Shown: positions 26,040 through 33,684, counted from the first letter of the stretch. The stretch: DNA of 34,273 bases from CAZFAT01 sp964517075 (GCA_964517075.1 CAZFAT010000283.1:1-34273), one strand, 5' to 3'. Translations and numbers: made by a program. Notes: a model not told the origin generated them from the letters alone.

Positions 26040-26504
26040 CTACCTGAACGCGTAGCCGATCGTCACCTTGAGCTCCGGGCTGTCGACCATGCCGATCTTC
26101 AGCTCACCGAACAGCCCTTCGCTGTGCTGGGCGCCGAGCAGGATATTGAACCCGCCGCCGGCGCCGTCGTTGTCGTTGCCGGGACCGTCATCGTCTCGGG
26201 AATAGACGACAAGGGCGGGGCCGGCGCCGAAGTAGACACGCCACGGCTGCCGCAGGGGCACCGAATACACGAACTCGAGGTTGCCCGTGAAGACGGTGAG
26301 GTCGTCGCCGACACCCAGCTCGACGTTGGGCCGGAACGTCAATCGCTCCAGGATCGGGCGCGTCTCGATGTGACCGCCAAAGAAGAACTGGTCGGGATCC
26401 GCACTCACGCCCGCACGCACACCGACGTGCGCCTGCGCCTCCGCCGACGCCGCGCTGGCGACCCACACGACCATCGTCAGTACCCCGGTCACGAACACAC
26501 GCAT
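26040..26504 (-). CDS. Small outer-membrane beta-barrel-like protein
   Basis: This is a 154-residue protein. AAGGGAGGG six bases before the ATG at 26504 is the strongest ribosome-binding site in this region. The signal peptide is MRVFVTGVLTMVVWVASAASAEAQ. The mature part has strand-like stretches (LTFRPNVELGVGDDLTVFTG, WRVYFGAGPALVVYSR, GGFNILLGAQHSEGLFGELK) resembling small OmpA/OmpW-type barrels, with an Asp-rich loop (SRDDDGPGNDNDGAGG) that might bind cations. It ends YAFR. The function is unknown. Confidence 0.75.
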   Translation of the reverse strand: MRVFVTGVLTMVVWVASAASAEAQAHVGVRAGVSADPDQFFFGGHIETRPILERLTFRPNVELGVGDDLTVFTGNLEFVYSVPLRQPWRVYFGAGPALVVYSRDDDGPGNDNDGAGGGFNILLGAQHSEGLFGELKIGMVDSPELKVTIGYAFR

Positions 26505-26632
26505 AGACCCTCCCTTTGCCATCCTACTACCTCGCCGCATGCCCCGCTTCCCGTCGCCCCGGAGATTGTCGTCTGCTGCCGTGCAGACGGCCGGGGACCC
26601 GACCGGAGCTGCTGACCGCCATTCTCCTGGGG

Positions 26633-26638
26633 CATAAT
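26633..26638 (+). promoter_or_regulatory. Candidate -10 (CATAAT) before the TMEM175 remnant
   Basis: CATAAT lies 13 nt before the GTG at 26652, in otherwise GC-rich DNA, and may be the surviving promoter of the decayed gene. Confidence 0.3.
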
Positions 26639-26651
26639 CAGCCGGCCCTCC

Positions 26652-26929
26652 GTGACCGCCAACCCCAACGCGAGACTCGAAGCGTTCTGCGACGCCGTAT
26701 TCGCGCCGCGTCGTCACGGCCCATTCCACTGGCAAAAGACGAGACGGCCGCCGCCGCCGCGCGGCAGGCCGCCCGGGCCTCGTACTACGCGATGGCGTTC
26801 TACGGCGTGTGCGCGATCGCGGCGTTGTGGGTCCCGCACGTGATCGCCGCCGTCATCACGGCGGCGTGGATCGTGTGGCTGATCTACGGCCTGAAGCTCA
26901 AGAACGGGGCCGCGCACTGCAGTGCCTGA
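26652..26929 (+). pseudogene. Decayed TMEM175 (DUF1211) potassium-channel-family gene with a large internal deletion
   Basis: From the GTG at 26652 the frame reads MTANPNARLEAFCDAVFA, which closely matches the conserved start of bacterial TMEM175 proteins (R-x-E-A-F-S-D-G-V-F-A). It then becomes non-membrane, proline/arginine-rich nonsense. In another frame, codons up to 26929 give ARASYYAMAFYGVCAIAALW and then hydrophobic VIAAVITAAWIVWLIYGL, which looks like the last transmembrane segments of the same family. Intact members are about 200 residues, whereas fewer than 95 codons remain here. The simplest reading is a deletion of the central helices plus a frame change near 26705. The assignment rests on short stretches. 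Confidence 0.55.
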
Positions 26930-26951
26930 ACGACCAGTTCTCGTAGTTCAC

Positions 26952-26996
26952 CCACGGCTTGCGACGTCGCGCCCGTGGCTCCGTCCTCAGCCACGG
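26952..26996 (+). promoter_or_regulatory. Two mutually exclusive hairpins upstream of the ABC transporter genes
   Basis: CCGTGG at 26973-26978 can pair upstream with CCACGG at 26952-26957 (enclosing GCGA/TCGC). It can instead pair downstream as CCGTGGCT with AGCCACGG at 26989-26996. Only one hairpin can form at a time, as in attenuators. The downstream hairpin covers a GTG at 26975 that could otherwise serve as a longer start for the ATPase. Confidence 0.35.
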
Positions 26997-27043
26997 CCGC
27001 GCATGAGAGCGCCTGGAAGCTGCCGGCAGGCTTCGTTCGCAAG

Positions 27044-27964
27044 ATGACGCCAGCGCCGGTCATCGACGTCGTGGGTCTGTCGAAGTCCTACGGCGCCACG
27101 CGAGCGGCGGACGCGATTACCCTTCAGGTGTTCGAGGGCGAGATCTTCGGCCTCCTCGGCCCGAACGGCGCCGGCAAGACGACGACCATGGAGTGCATCG
27201 AGGGCTTGCGGCGTCCCGACCAGGGTCGCCTCTCGGTGTTGGGTCTCGATCCCTTCCGCGACACGGTCGCGCTGCTGGACCGCATCGGCGTCCAGCTTCA
27301 GGAGGCGCAGCTCCAGAAACGCATCAAGGTCCGCGAGGCCATCGCGCTCTGGTCGTCGCTGTACCGTCGGCCGCTCGACGGGCATCAGCTTCTGACGCAG
27401 CTTGGTATCGCCACCAAGGCCGACGCGCTGTTCATGACGTTGTCGGGCGGACAGAAGCAGCGCCTGTTCATCGCCCTGGCCCTCATCAACGATCCCGAGG
27501 TCGTGTTCCTCGACGAGCTCACCACCGGCCTCGATCCGCAGGCCCGGCGGGCCATTTGGGATCTCGTGCGCGGCATCCGTGACCGCGGAAAGACCGTGCT
27601 CCTGACGACTCATTTGATGGAGGAGGCGGAACGGTTGTGCGACCGAGTCGCCATCATCGATCACGGCCGCATCGTGGACATCGACTCGCCAGCCGGACTG
27701 GTCGACCGGCATTGTCCCGAGCGCACGGTCCTGATCGGGACCGACGACGAGCAGGCAGTCGACGCGCTGGGCGGTGTGACCGGCGTGGAGAGCGCCACGC
27801 GCGAGGGCGCCAACGTCGTCGTGCGGGCGCGATCGGTCGACGTCATGACGGGAGTCATCCGATGTCTGGCGCATCGGCAGATCGTCGTCACCGACTTCCG
27901 GACGATCGTGCCAACGCTCGAAGACGTGTTCCTCAAGCTGACCGGCCACTCGGTGCGGCAATGA
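27044..27964 (+). CDS. ABC transporter ATP-binding protein (ABC-2 / drug-lipid export type)
   Basis: This is a 306-residue protein from the ATG at 27044; a GTG at 26975 in the same frame sits in a hairpin and adds a non-conserved leader. VIDVVGLSKSYGATRAADAI is the usual start of the nucleotide-binding domain. Walker A is GPNGAGKTTT with K45, the signature is LSGGQKQR, Walker B is VVFLDELTTGLDP (with Leu in place of the usual Pro), and LLTTHLMEEAERLCDRVAII gives the H-loop. The C-terminal 90 residues are the extra domain typical of ABC-2 exporters. Its stop overlaps the permease ATG, so the two form one translationally coupled exporter. The substrate is unknown. Confidence 0.93.
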   Translation: MTPAPVIDVVGLSKSYGATRAADAITLQVFEGEIFGLLGPNGAGKTTTMECIEGLRRPDQGRLSVLGLDPFRDTVALLDRIGVQLQEAQLQKRIKVREAIALWSSLYRRPLDGHQLLTQLGIATKADALFMTLSGGQKQRLFIALALINDPEVVFLDELTTGLDPQARRAIWDLVRGIRDRGKTVLLTTHLMEEAERLCDRVAIIDHGRIVDIDSPAGLVDRHCPERTVLIGTDDEQAVDALGGVTGVESATREGANVVVRARSVDVMTGVIRCLAHRQIVVTDFRTIVPTLEDVFLKLTGHSVRQ

Positions 27965-28722
27965 GCGCCTTCTCGTTCAGGGGCCTCGCGAACCTCACCT
28001 GGCTCGAGATCAAGATTTTCATGCGAGAGCCGCTCGGCGTCATCGGGTCGGTGTTCGTGCCGCTGGTCGTGTTCATCATCATTGGACGAACCTTCGGCGA
28101 ACGCATGACTGGCGCCGACCAGGGCCGGCGCGGACTCGTCGGCGTCGATCTGGCCGTGTTCGCGGCGCTGCTCATCGCCATCAGCGCGGTGCTGTCGCTG
28201 GTGACGATCATCGCGATCTATCGGGAGGGAGGCATCCTCAAGCGCCTGCGGGCCACACCGTTGCGGCCACTGACGATTCTCACCGCGCACGTGCTCGTCA
28301 AGCTGCTCTTCACCGCGGTGACGGTCACGTTGATGACGCTGCTCGGCAAGCAGTACCTGCCGGTGGACGTCCCGATCCCGTGGGTCGCCTTCACGGCCGC
28401 CGCCCTGGTCAGCACGCTCAGCATTCTGTCGCTCGGCTTCATCGTGGCGAGCCTGGCGCCCACGGCGCGTTTCGCCCAGCCCATCGGCACCATCGTCCTG
28501 TATCCCATGATTGCGATCTCTGGCCTCTTCACGCCGGTCGAACAGATGCCCGGTATCCTTCAGGCGATCGCGCACCTCACACCCGCCAGCTATGCGGTGT
28601 CGTTGATGCGCGGCGCCTGGGCGGGCGACTCATGGCTGCGACACGGCACGGACCTCGCCGGCCTGGCCATCATCTTCGCCGTGGGCACGGCGCTCGCCAT
28701 GCGCTGGTTTCGGTGGGAGTGA
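27961..28722 (+). CDS. ABC-2 type transporter permease
   Basis: This 253-residue inner-membrane protein starts at the ATG in an ATGA overlap with the ATPase gene. About six transmembrane segments can be read, including VIGSVFVPLVVFIIIGRTF, LIAISAVLSLVTIIAIY, LLFTAVTVTLMTLLG and FTAAALVSTLSILSLGFIV. The cytosolic loop YREGGILKRLRATPLRPLTI and the YPMIAISGLFTPVEQMPGIL stretch are hallmarks of ABC-2 permeases of daunorubicin/antibiotic-export type. With the ATPase it would form a 2+2 exporter. Confidence 0.92.
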   Translation: MSAFSFRGLANLTWLEIKIFMREPLGVIGSVFVPLVVFIIIGRTFGERMTGADQGRRGLVGVDLAVFAALLIAISAVLSLVTIIAIYREGGILKRLRATPLRPLTILTAHVLVKLLFTAVTVTLMTLLGKQYLPVDVPIPWVAFTAAALVSTLSILSLGFIVASLAPTARFAQPIGTIVLYPMIAISGLFTPVEQMPGILQAIAHLTPASYAVSLMRGAWAGDSWLRHGTDLAGLAIIFAVGTALAMRWFRWE

Positions 28723-28731
28723 AGCGTCGAG

Positions 28732-28991
28732 CTAGTGCCGCGTAAACGTCATCTGCCGCCGCGCCACGTCACGGCCGGTCCGCGCCTCCACCGTCAGCAG
28801 ATGCGGCCCTGGGCGGAGCGCGAATCGGCCGAGGTCGATCGAGATGTCGCTCGTCTGAACCGGACCGACGGTTTGGATGGAATCACGGACAGCACGAATA
28901 CTCTGGGATCGACCGCACTCACGTCAACGCGGCCGCCGGGAATGAGCCCCGTTTCGACACGCGAAACTCGCTCGGCTGCCCACGGGCCCAC
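28732..28991 (-). pseudogene. Frameshifted C-terminal remnant of an unrecognised exported-protein gene
   Basis: Two minus-strand frames each contain protein-like sequence that joins naturally near 28905. The upstream part reads ERVSRVETGLIPGGRVDVSA followed by VDPRV. The downstream part reads IRAVRDSIQTVGPVQTSDIS, then IDLGRFALRPGPHLLTVEAR and a short basic end before TAG at 28734. Neither part alone has a proper start and length, and the downstream frame is closed by a TGA at 28924-28926. A single-base indel in a former gene explains this best. The PGPHLLTVEAR stretch looks like the final beta strands of an Ig-like domain. Confidence 0.4.
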
Positions 28992-29001
28992 CCTGGAAGA
29001 C

Positions 29002-30117
29002 CTACCGTCCCGTCGGTGTCCCGGCTCCCCGATAGACCGTGTACCTGATTGCGTCCTCGTCCAGCCAGCCGGCGGCGGCGTAGACGTGGAGTGACTGAGT
29101 GGCAGCCTCTACGTCGAGGCCGGCGGCGGCGTCCATGTTGCAGTAGCCGTCACGACAGTCGAACTGCCTGTTCGCGACCTTGATCAGCTGAGGCTTGAGC
29201 AAGATCGGAGCGCTCGACGCGACGGTCGACAACGGTAAGACCACCTCGTACAGGTCGGCGTAGTTCCGGCCAGCAATGAAGGGCAGGCTGGGCAACGCGT
29301 TGTGGAGCCCGACGAGATACAGCCGGCCGTCAGCCTGAGGAACGAAGCTGATCCCCTGAAAGTCGCCGAAGGTCGTCCGTTGACCGCCCCTGGCGCCCAC
29401 CTCGTCGGCTGGCCAGCGCACACCGGCTGGATCAAAACCGTCCTCGATGTGACCGGACCGCGACAGGTACAGGTCGAGCCGGCGGGGCAGATGATCCCGG
29501 TCGCTGAGCACCGCGGTCAGCAGGCGTCCGTTCGGCAAATGCGTGATCGCCGCGGCGTAGGCTTTCCGGCCAGGCCGGTCGATCTCAACAGGAAGCCGTC
29601 GTGGGTGTTCCGGGTCGCTCAAGTCATAGAAGAGGAGCTTCGCGCGGAGGGGGAAGGTGCCGAACACGGGAATGACGAGAGTGCTCTCCCAGATACCGAG
29701 TCCCCCGGCGTGCCAAAGCACGGTGTCGACGGCCAGGGTCACGGCGACACGTCCGGCGCGCGCTGCGCCGAGCCGCACGACGAACAGTTCCGCCGTCCGC
29801 GCGGTCGGATTGGATCCCGACAACACGACGTAGTCACGTGCCGGCACCCGCTGGATACCCTGAAAGTGGTTGCGGAATCCAAACCGGTTGCGGAGGTTGA
29901 CGGTGTATCTCGGATGCGGAATCAGATGCCTGGCCGGCGCGGTGAAATGTTGTCCGCGAACCTGCACCTGCGCAAAGGCGCCCTCCACGTCGATCAGCGG
30001 CCCCCGGGTGGGGGACGCGACGTGACTGTCCGAGCGCACGGCCGGACCACGACCCTCCACGCCGGACAGCTGAAGGCCGAGGACGATGAGCACGCCCACG
30101 GGCCCCTGCCATCGCAT
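29002..30117 (-). CDS. Secreted protein of unknown function, propeller-like
   Basis: This protein has 371 residues from the ATG at 30117; the frame extends to an ATG at 30189, but the shorter form places the hydrophobic segment (VGVLIVLGLQLSGVEG) at the N-terminus as a signal peptide. Strand-turn patterns recur through the protein: DYVVLSGSNPTARTAELFVV, LLFYDLSDPEHPRRLPVEID, LDLYLSRSGHIEDGFD and DFQGISFVPQADGRLYLVGL. DLSDPEHPRRLP is reminiscent of LVIVD-type propellers, but I do not recognise the family. A Cys pair in FDCRDGYCNMD may form a disulfide. It is divergent from the binding-protein gene. Base composition is slightly less GC-rich than neighbouring genes. Confidence 0.65.
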   Translation of the reverse strand: MRWQGPVGVLIVLGLQLSGVEGRGPAVRSDSHVASPTRGPLIDVEGAFAQVQVRGQHFTAPARHLIPHPRYTVNLRNRFGFRNHFQGIQRVPARDYVVLSGSNPTARTAELFVVRLGAARAGRVAVTLAVDTVLWHAGGLGIWESTLVIPVFGTFPLRAKLLFYDLSDPEHPRRLPVEIDRPGRKAYAAAITHLPNGRLLTAVLSDRDHLPRRLDLYLSRSGHIEDGFDPAGVRWPADEVGARGGQRTTFGDFQGISFVPQADGRLYLVGLHNALPSLPFIAGRNYADLYEVVLPLSTVASSAPILLKPQLIKVANRQFDCRDGYCNMDAAAGLDVEAATQSLHVYAAAGWLDEDAIRYTVYRGAGTPTGR

Positions 30118-30219
30118 CACGATCGCACCGCGGCGCGTACGACCGCTCGAGGTGACATGCGGACCTCCACACCGGAATGCGACGTCCACATGAATGCGGG
30201 CTCAGGCGCAGAACGGTTC

Positions 30220-30225
30220 TATACT
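30220..30225 (+). promoter_or_regulatory. Candidate -10 (TATACT) for the binding-protein gene
   Basis: TATACT would begin a leader of about 21 nt that contains GGGGGGA seven bases before the GTG at 30253. No good -35 is seen. Confidence 0.45.
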
Positions 30226-30252
30226 CCGCGACGCACGAAGGGGGGACCTGCC

Positions 30253-31161
30253 GTGAGATGGATGACGACCGGAGTGGCCCTGGCCGCACTGCTGAACGCC
30301 GCCGGCGCCTGCGGCGGCGCGCCGGCGCGTCCGGTGATTGGCGCCACGCTGCTGACGGGAACCCACGCGTTCTACAAGGACCTCGAAGCGGGGTTGCGCA
30401 GCGTCGCCGACGCGCGCGGCTACGACCTCGTCCTGGTCGCCTGCGAGATGGACCCGACCCGCCAGGCGTCGCAGATCGAGGACTTCGTCGCCCGGCGCGT
30501 CCGCGCGCTCATCGTCGCGCCCTGTGACTCGAGCGCGGTCGTCCCGGCCCTCGCCGGACCGGCGGCGGCCGGCATTCCGGTGTTCACCGTGGACATCAAG
30601 GCGCACGGCGGCCAAGTCGTGTCGCACGTGGCGAGCGACAACCTGCAGGGCGGCCGGCTGGCTGGCGAGACCCTGGTGCGGCTGATCGGCGGCCGCGGCC
30701 AGGTGCTCATCATCGACCACCCCACCGTTGCCTCCGTCCAGGACCGGACGCGGGGCTTCGACGAAGTGATGCAGAAGTATCCGGACATCGTCGTCGTGGC
30801 GCGGCCGTCGGCGGACGGGCAGCGGGCGCGGGCGACGCAGATCATGGAGGACATGCTGCAGGCGCACCCCGACCTCGGCGGCGTCTTCGGCATCAACGAC
30901 GACTCAGCGCTTGGCGCGGCCAACGTCATCGAATCCGCGGGCCGGACGGACATCGTCGTCGTGGGATTCGACGCGACCGAAGAGGCTCAGGCCGCCATCC
31001 GCCGCGGCGGCCCGCTCAAGGCCGACATTGCGCAGCACCCGCGGACGATCGGCGAGACTGCGATGGACCTCGTGATCCGACATCTGGCTGGCGAACAGGT
31101 GCCTGCGAGCGTCGCGATCGAAGTGGGGGTCGTCGACGCCAGCACCCTGGCCAGGGATTAG
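30253..31161 (+). CDS. Periplasmic sugar-type substrate-binding protein (ribose/LacI fold), orphan
   Basis: This is a 302-residue protein with a GTG start after GGGGGGA. The N-terminus is a short signal with a possible but poor lipobox (NAAGAC). The type 1 periplasmic-binding fold is clear: PVIGATLLTGTHAFYKDLEA, QASQIEDFVARRVRALIVAP, IPVFTVDI, SHVASDNLQGGRLAGE, GVFGINDDSALGAANVIE, IVVVGFDATEEAQAAI and IAQHPRTIGETAMDL. These are the conserved stretches of ribose/galactose-binding proteins. It would capture a sugar or related ligand outside the membrane. No sugar ABC permease or ATPase adjoins it. Its TAG overlaps the convergent TAA of the GMC oxidoreductase gene. Confidence 0.9.
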   Translation: MRWMTTGVALAALLNAAGACGGAPARPVIGATLLTGTHAFYKDLEAGLRSVADARGYDLVLVACEMDPTRQASQIEDFVARRVRALIVAPCDSSAVVPALAGPAAAGIPVFTVDIKAHGGQVVSHVASDNLQGGRLAGETLVRLIGGRGQVLIIDHPTVASVQDRTRGFDEVMQKYPDIVVVARPSADGQRARATQIMEDMLQAHPDLGGVFGINDDSALGAANVIESAGRTDIVVVGFDATEEAQAAIRRGGPLKADIAQHPRTIGETAMDLVIRHLAGEQVPASVAIEVGVVDASTLARD

Positions 31162-32975
31162 ACCGCTCCCCGCCGCATCTCCTCCTTGAGATAGTCCATC
31201 GAGCGCCAGCAGAGCGCGAGGATCGTCCACGTCGGGTTCTGACATCCCGCGGAGACGAAGACGCTGCCGTCGGCGAGGAAGAGATTCCTGACCTCGTGTG
31301 TCTGGCCGAAGGCGTTGGTGACCGACGTCTTCGGATCGTTGCCCATCCGCGCGGTACCCAACTCGTGGATCGACCACCCCTCGGTCAGGGGCTCGCGCAC
31401 GACGCGGATGTTCTCGGCGCCGGCGGCGCGAAGCATCTCCTCGGCCGAATCGGCCATGTCTTCGGCCATCTTCAGCTCGTTGTCGCCGAACCGGTAGTCG
31501 AACCGGAGCACGGGAATGCCGTAGGCGTCCCTGACCGTGGGATCGAGGTAGACACGGTTCTCGCGCCTCGCCAGGACTTCCCCGAACGCGCTGTAGGACA
31601 CCTCGGCCGGGTGGTTCTCGCGGACCGTGCGTTTGAAGGCGGCGCCCAGTCCCGGCGTGGTGTGCGCGTGGCCGGGATACTCCGTGGATCCGCTGCCGCC
31701 CTGCAGTCCGTAGCCTCGGATGAAGCGCGGGTCCCGGTCGGTGATGTTCCGGAACCGCACGATATAGGTGCTCTGCGGGCGCCCGTCGTCGTTGGTCGTG
31801 GCCTGACGGCGCAGGAGCGGCAGCGTGCCGCTCGCCCGAGGCCCCATGATGTGCTCCGAGAAGTGGTGCCCGACGACGCCGGACGCATTCGCAAGGCCGT
31901 TCGGATGATTGGCGGATTTCGAGAGGAGCAGCAGGCGCGTCGTCTCGAGCGTGGAGGCCGCGAGAATCACCACGCGGCCCTGGAAGTCCATCACGTCGCG
32001 CGTGGTGCTGTCGATCACGCGCACGCCCGACGCCGTGTTGGTCCGCGGGTCGACCAGGACTTCGGAGACGGTCGAGTTGGGCCGGACGGTGAGGTGGCCG
32101 GTGTCGCGCGCCGGATAGATCAGCGCCGTGGGTGAATGCATCGGCGCCTGCAGATCGCAGCCACGGCCGCAACGACCGCGGCCGGCGCACCGGGTGCGGT
32201 AGCGGTTGGCGACGCCGTCGGTCGTGACGCCGGCGCGGCCCGGAATCAGGTGGCGCCCCATCGTCGCGATGGCGCGCTTGACGAGCTGTTCCCCGCAGTT
32301 GAGCTTCAGCGGCCGCTGGAAGATGCTGTCGGGCAGCTGCGGCAGGTTCTCACGCGTGCCCGAGATGCCGAGGAGCCGATCGACCCGGTCGTAGTACGGC
32401 GACAGGTCGGCATAGCTGATCGGCCAGTCACTGCCGAAGCCGTCGCGGCTGGCCGCCTTGAAGTCGTAGTCCGACAGTCGCAGCGACACGCGGCCCCAGA
32501 GGTTGGTCTTGCCGCCGAGGACGCGCGCCCGCACCCAGGCGTAGCGCGTGCCGGTCGTCGGGTGCTCCTTCTCGTTGACGAGCCAGTTGCGCGTGAAGGT
32601 GTTCGCGGCGTACGAGTTGAGCTTGCGGTACTTCTCGAAGCGCGCGGCCGTGCCGTACGGCCGGTCGATCATGTTGTATTCGGCCGCGCCGAGGGCGGCC
32701 TCATCAGGCGGCAGCCGGCCGCGCCGCGCGCTCGCGTACGGCCACTCCATCGTCCGGTACTCGCGCGCGCTGTCGAGCAGGCGCCCCGCCTCGAGCATCA
32801 GCACGCGCACGCCGGCCGTTGCCAGCTGATACGCGGCCATGCCCCCCGCGGCCCCCGAGCCGACGACGATCACGTCCCACGGACCCGAGTCGGGCCGGAT
32901 CGCGGCCGCCGCCGTCCGCGACGCCGCCTCCTGTTCGCGCTGGACTTCAGTAGGGTCGGCGTATTGCTGCATCAT
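31158..32975 (-). CDS. GMC family FAD-dependent oxidoreductase (gluconate/glucose dehydrogenase large-subunit type)
   Basis: The protein has 605 residues from the ATG at 32975 (a second ATG follows at once); the frame extends into a palindromic repeat upstream, which is unlikely to be coding. WDVIVVGSGAAGGMAAYQLA is the FAD-binding Rossmann motif and VLGGKTNLWGRVSLRL the second flavin stretch. The active-site pair is H537 in WSIHELGTARMG and N580 in GCQNPTWTIL. Cysteines 263, 269 and 273 form a C-x5-C-x3-C cluster that may bind an iron-sulfur cluster, as in FAD glucose dehydrogenases. There is no signal peptide, so export would depend on its Tat-signal partner encoded upstream. It likely oxidises a sugar or sugar acid. 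Confidence 0.9.
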   Translation of the reverse strand: MMQQYADPTEVQREQEAASRTAAAAIRPDSGPWDVIVVGSGAAGGMAAYQLATAGVRVLMLEAGRLLDSAREYRTMEWPYASARRGRLPPDEAALGAAEYNMIDRPYGTAARFEKYRKLNSYAANTFTRNWLVNEKEHPTTGTRYAWVRARVLGGKTNLWGRVSLRLSDYDFKAASRDGFGSDWPISYADLSPYYDRVDRLLGISGTRENLPQLPDSIFQRPLKLNCGEQLVKRAIATMGRHLIPGRAGVTTDGVANRYRTRCAGRGRCGRGCDLQAPMHSPTALIYPARDTGHLTVRPNSTVSEVLVDPRTNTASGVRVIDSTTRDVMDFQGRVVILAASTLETTRLLLLSKSANHPNGLANASGVVGHHFSEHIMGPRASGTLPLLRRQATTNDDGRPQSTYIVRFRNITDRDPRFIRGYGLQGGSGSTEYPGHAHTTPGLGAAFKRTVRENHPAEVSYSAFGEVLARRENRVYLDPTVRDAYGIPVLRFDYRFGDNELKMAEDMADSAEEMLRAAGAENIRVVREPLTEGWSIHELGTARMGNDPKTSVTNAFGQTHEVRNLFLADGSVFVSAGCQNPTWTILALCWRSMDYLKEEMRRGAV

Positions 32976-32994
32976 GCTGCGCGAGCGGACCTGA

Positions 32995-33036
32995 CCGCCG
33001 AAGCTTCGCGAAGGCGGAAGGTGGGCTCCTCCATAT
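32995..33036. repeat. REP-like palindromic element between the dehydrogenase subunit genes
   Basis: CCGCCGAAGCTTCGCGAAGG followed by CGG contains overlapping palindromes GAAGCTTC and TTCGCGAA inside a CCGCC/GGCGG stem. The following GGTGGGCTCCTCCAT resembles the GGTCGGCCCCTCCAT tail of the family A elements at 3319 and 9511. It fills much of the 112-bp gap between the two subunit genes. Confidence 0.55.
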
Positions 33037-33087
33037 CCGTGCAGAAGTGACCTGCGTGCCCTCAATCATCAATCCGACAATCGTCCA

Positions 33088-33684
33088 TCAGCTCTTTCCC
33101 GTATAGCCATGCTCCGGATGCGTGCATCCGACGAACTCGGCGAGCACCTGGTTGCCCTTGTAGGTGAGCTCGCGGTGAATGCCGATCTCCGAGGTGTAGT
33201 AGCCGCGAATTGTCGCCTCCTTGGTGTCGCGGAAGAACACCTCCAGCGGCGTCGTGGGCTGCGCCTCGTTGCGCGCCAGCTCGGTCAGCACCTCGGTGGC
33301 CTGGGCAGCGGTCAGCTCGGCGAACGGTCGTTTGAACCGGGCGCGGACCGACGTGTCGAGCGCGGAGAGGCCGGCCACCCATGCCTGTTGTGTCTCCGGC
33401 GGCGACTCGCCAAGGAGCAGATCGACGTAGTCGGCGACCCTCGCGGCGCGGGCACCCGGCGAGTGATCGTCGGCGGGAATGATGGTCTCGGCCATCACGT
33501 CCACGGCGGCGTGCTGGGCCGGCGTGAGGAAGACGAGCGCGGCTGGCGCCGGCGACGTCTGACGCGCCGCGAACGCCGCCGCGGCCTCGTCGGACAGGTA
33601 CGGCCAGACGGCCGCCGCGCCCATGCCCGCGCCCAATGTCTTCAGCGCGGCACGGCGTGAGAGATCCACCGGTGAAGGAGCCAT
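33088..33684 (-). CDS. Gluconate 2-dehydrogenase subunit 3 family protein, Tat-exported
   Basis: This 198-residue protein has GGAGG before the ATG at 33684. It opens with a Tat signal (LSRRAALKTLGAGMGAAAV). The mature part is the small helical gamma subunit seen with GMC dehydrogenases: LTPAQHAAVDVMAETIIPAD, ARVADYVDLLLGES, and C-terminal FFRDTKEATIRGYYTSEIG. By family precedent it escorts the flavin subunit through the Tat system and stabilises it. The GMC gene lies downstream on the same strand after a 112-bp gap. The usual third partner, a multihaem cytochrome c, is not in the visible neighbourhood. Confidence 0.88.
   Translation of the reverse strand: MAPSPVDLSRRAALKTLGAGMGAAAVWPYLSDEAAAAFAARQTSPAPAALVFLTPAQHAAVDVMAETIIPADDHSPGARAARVADYVDLLLGESPPETQQAWVAGLSALDTSVRARFKRPFAELTAAQATEVLTELARNEAQPTTPLEVFFRDTKEATIRGYYTSEIGIHRELTYKGNQVLAEFVGCTHPEHGYTGKS

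Noticed and set aside
24044..26047. A 667-codon plus-strand frame across both sulfatase genes
   Set aside because: It covers the start of one sulfatase and all of the other in the wrong frame. The two sulfatase frames hold complete active-site motifs.
26975..27043. A GTG start 23 codons upstream for the ABC ATPase
   Set aside because: The extra residues are not like the family's N-terminus, no ribosome-binding site precedes the GTG, and it lies inside a strong hairpin.
26969..28722. The ABC ATPase as the missing partner of the ADOP permease
   Set aside because: It is translationally coupled to its own ABC-2 permease and lies 11 kb away on the other strand. ADOP genes generally lack an adjacent ATPase.
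32976..33065. A 30-codon N-terminal extension of the GMC oxidoreductase
   Set aside because: The extension would be translated through a palindromic intergenic repeat and has no signal peptide or family similarity.
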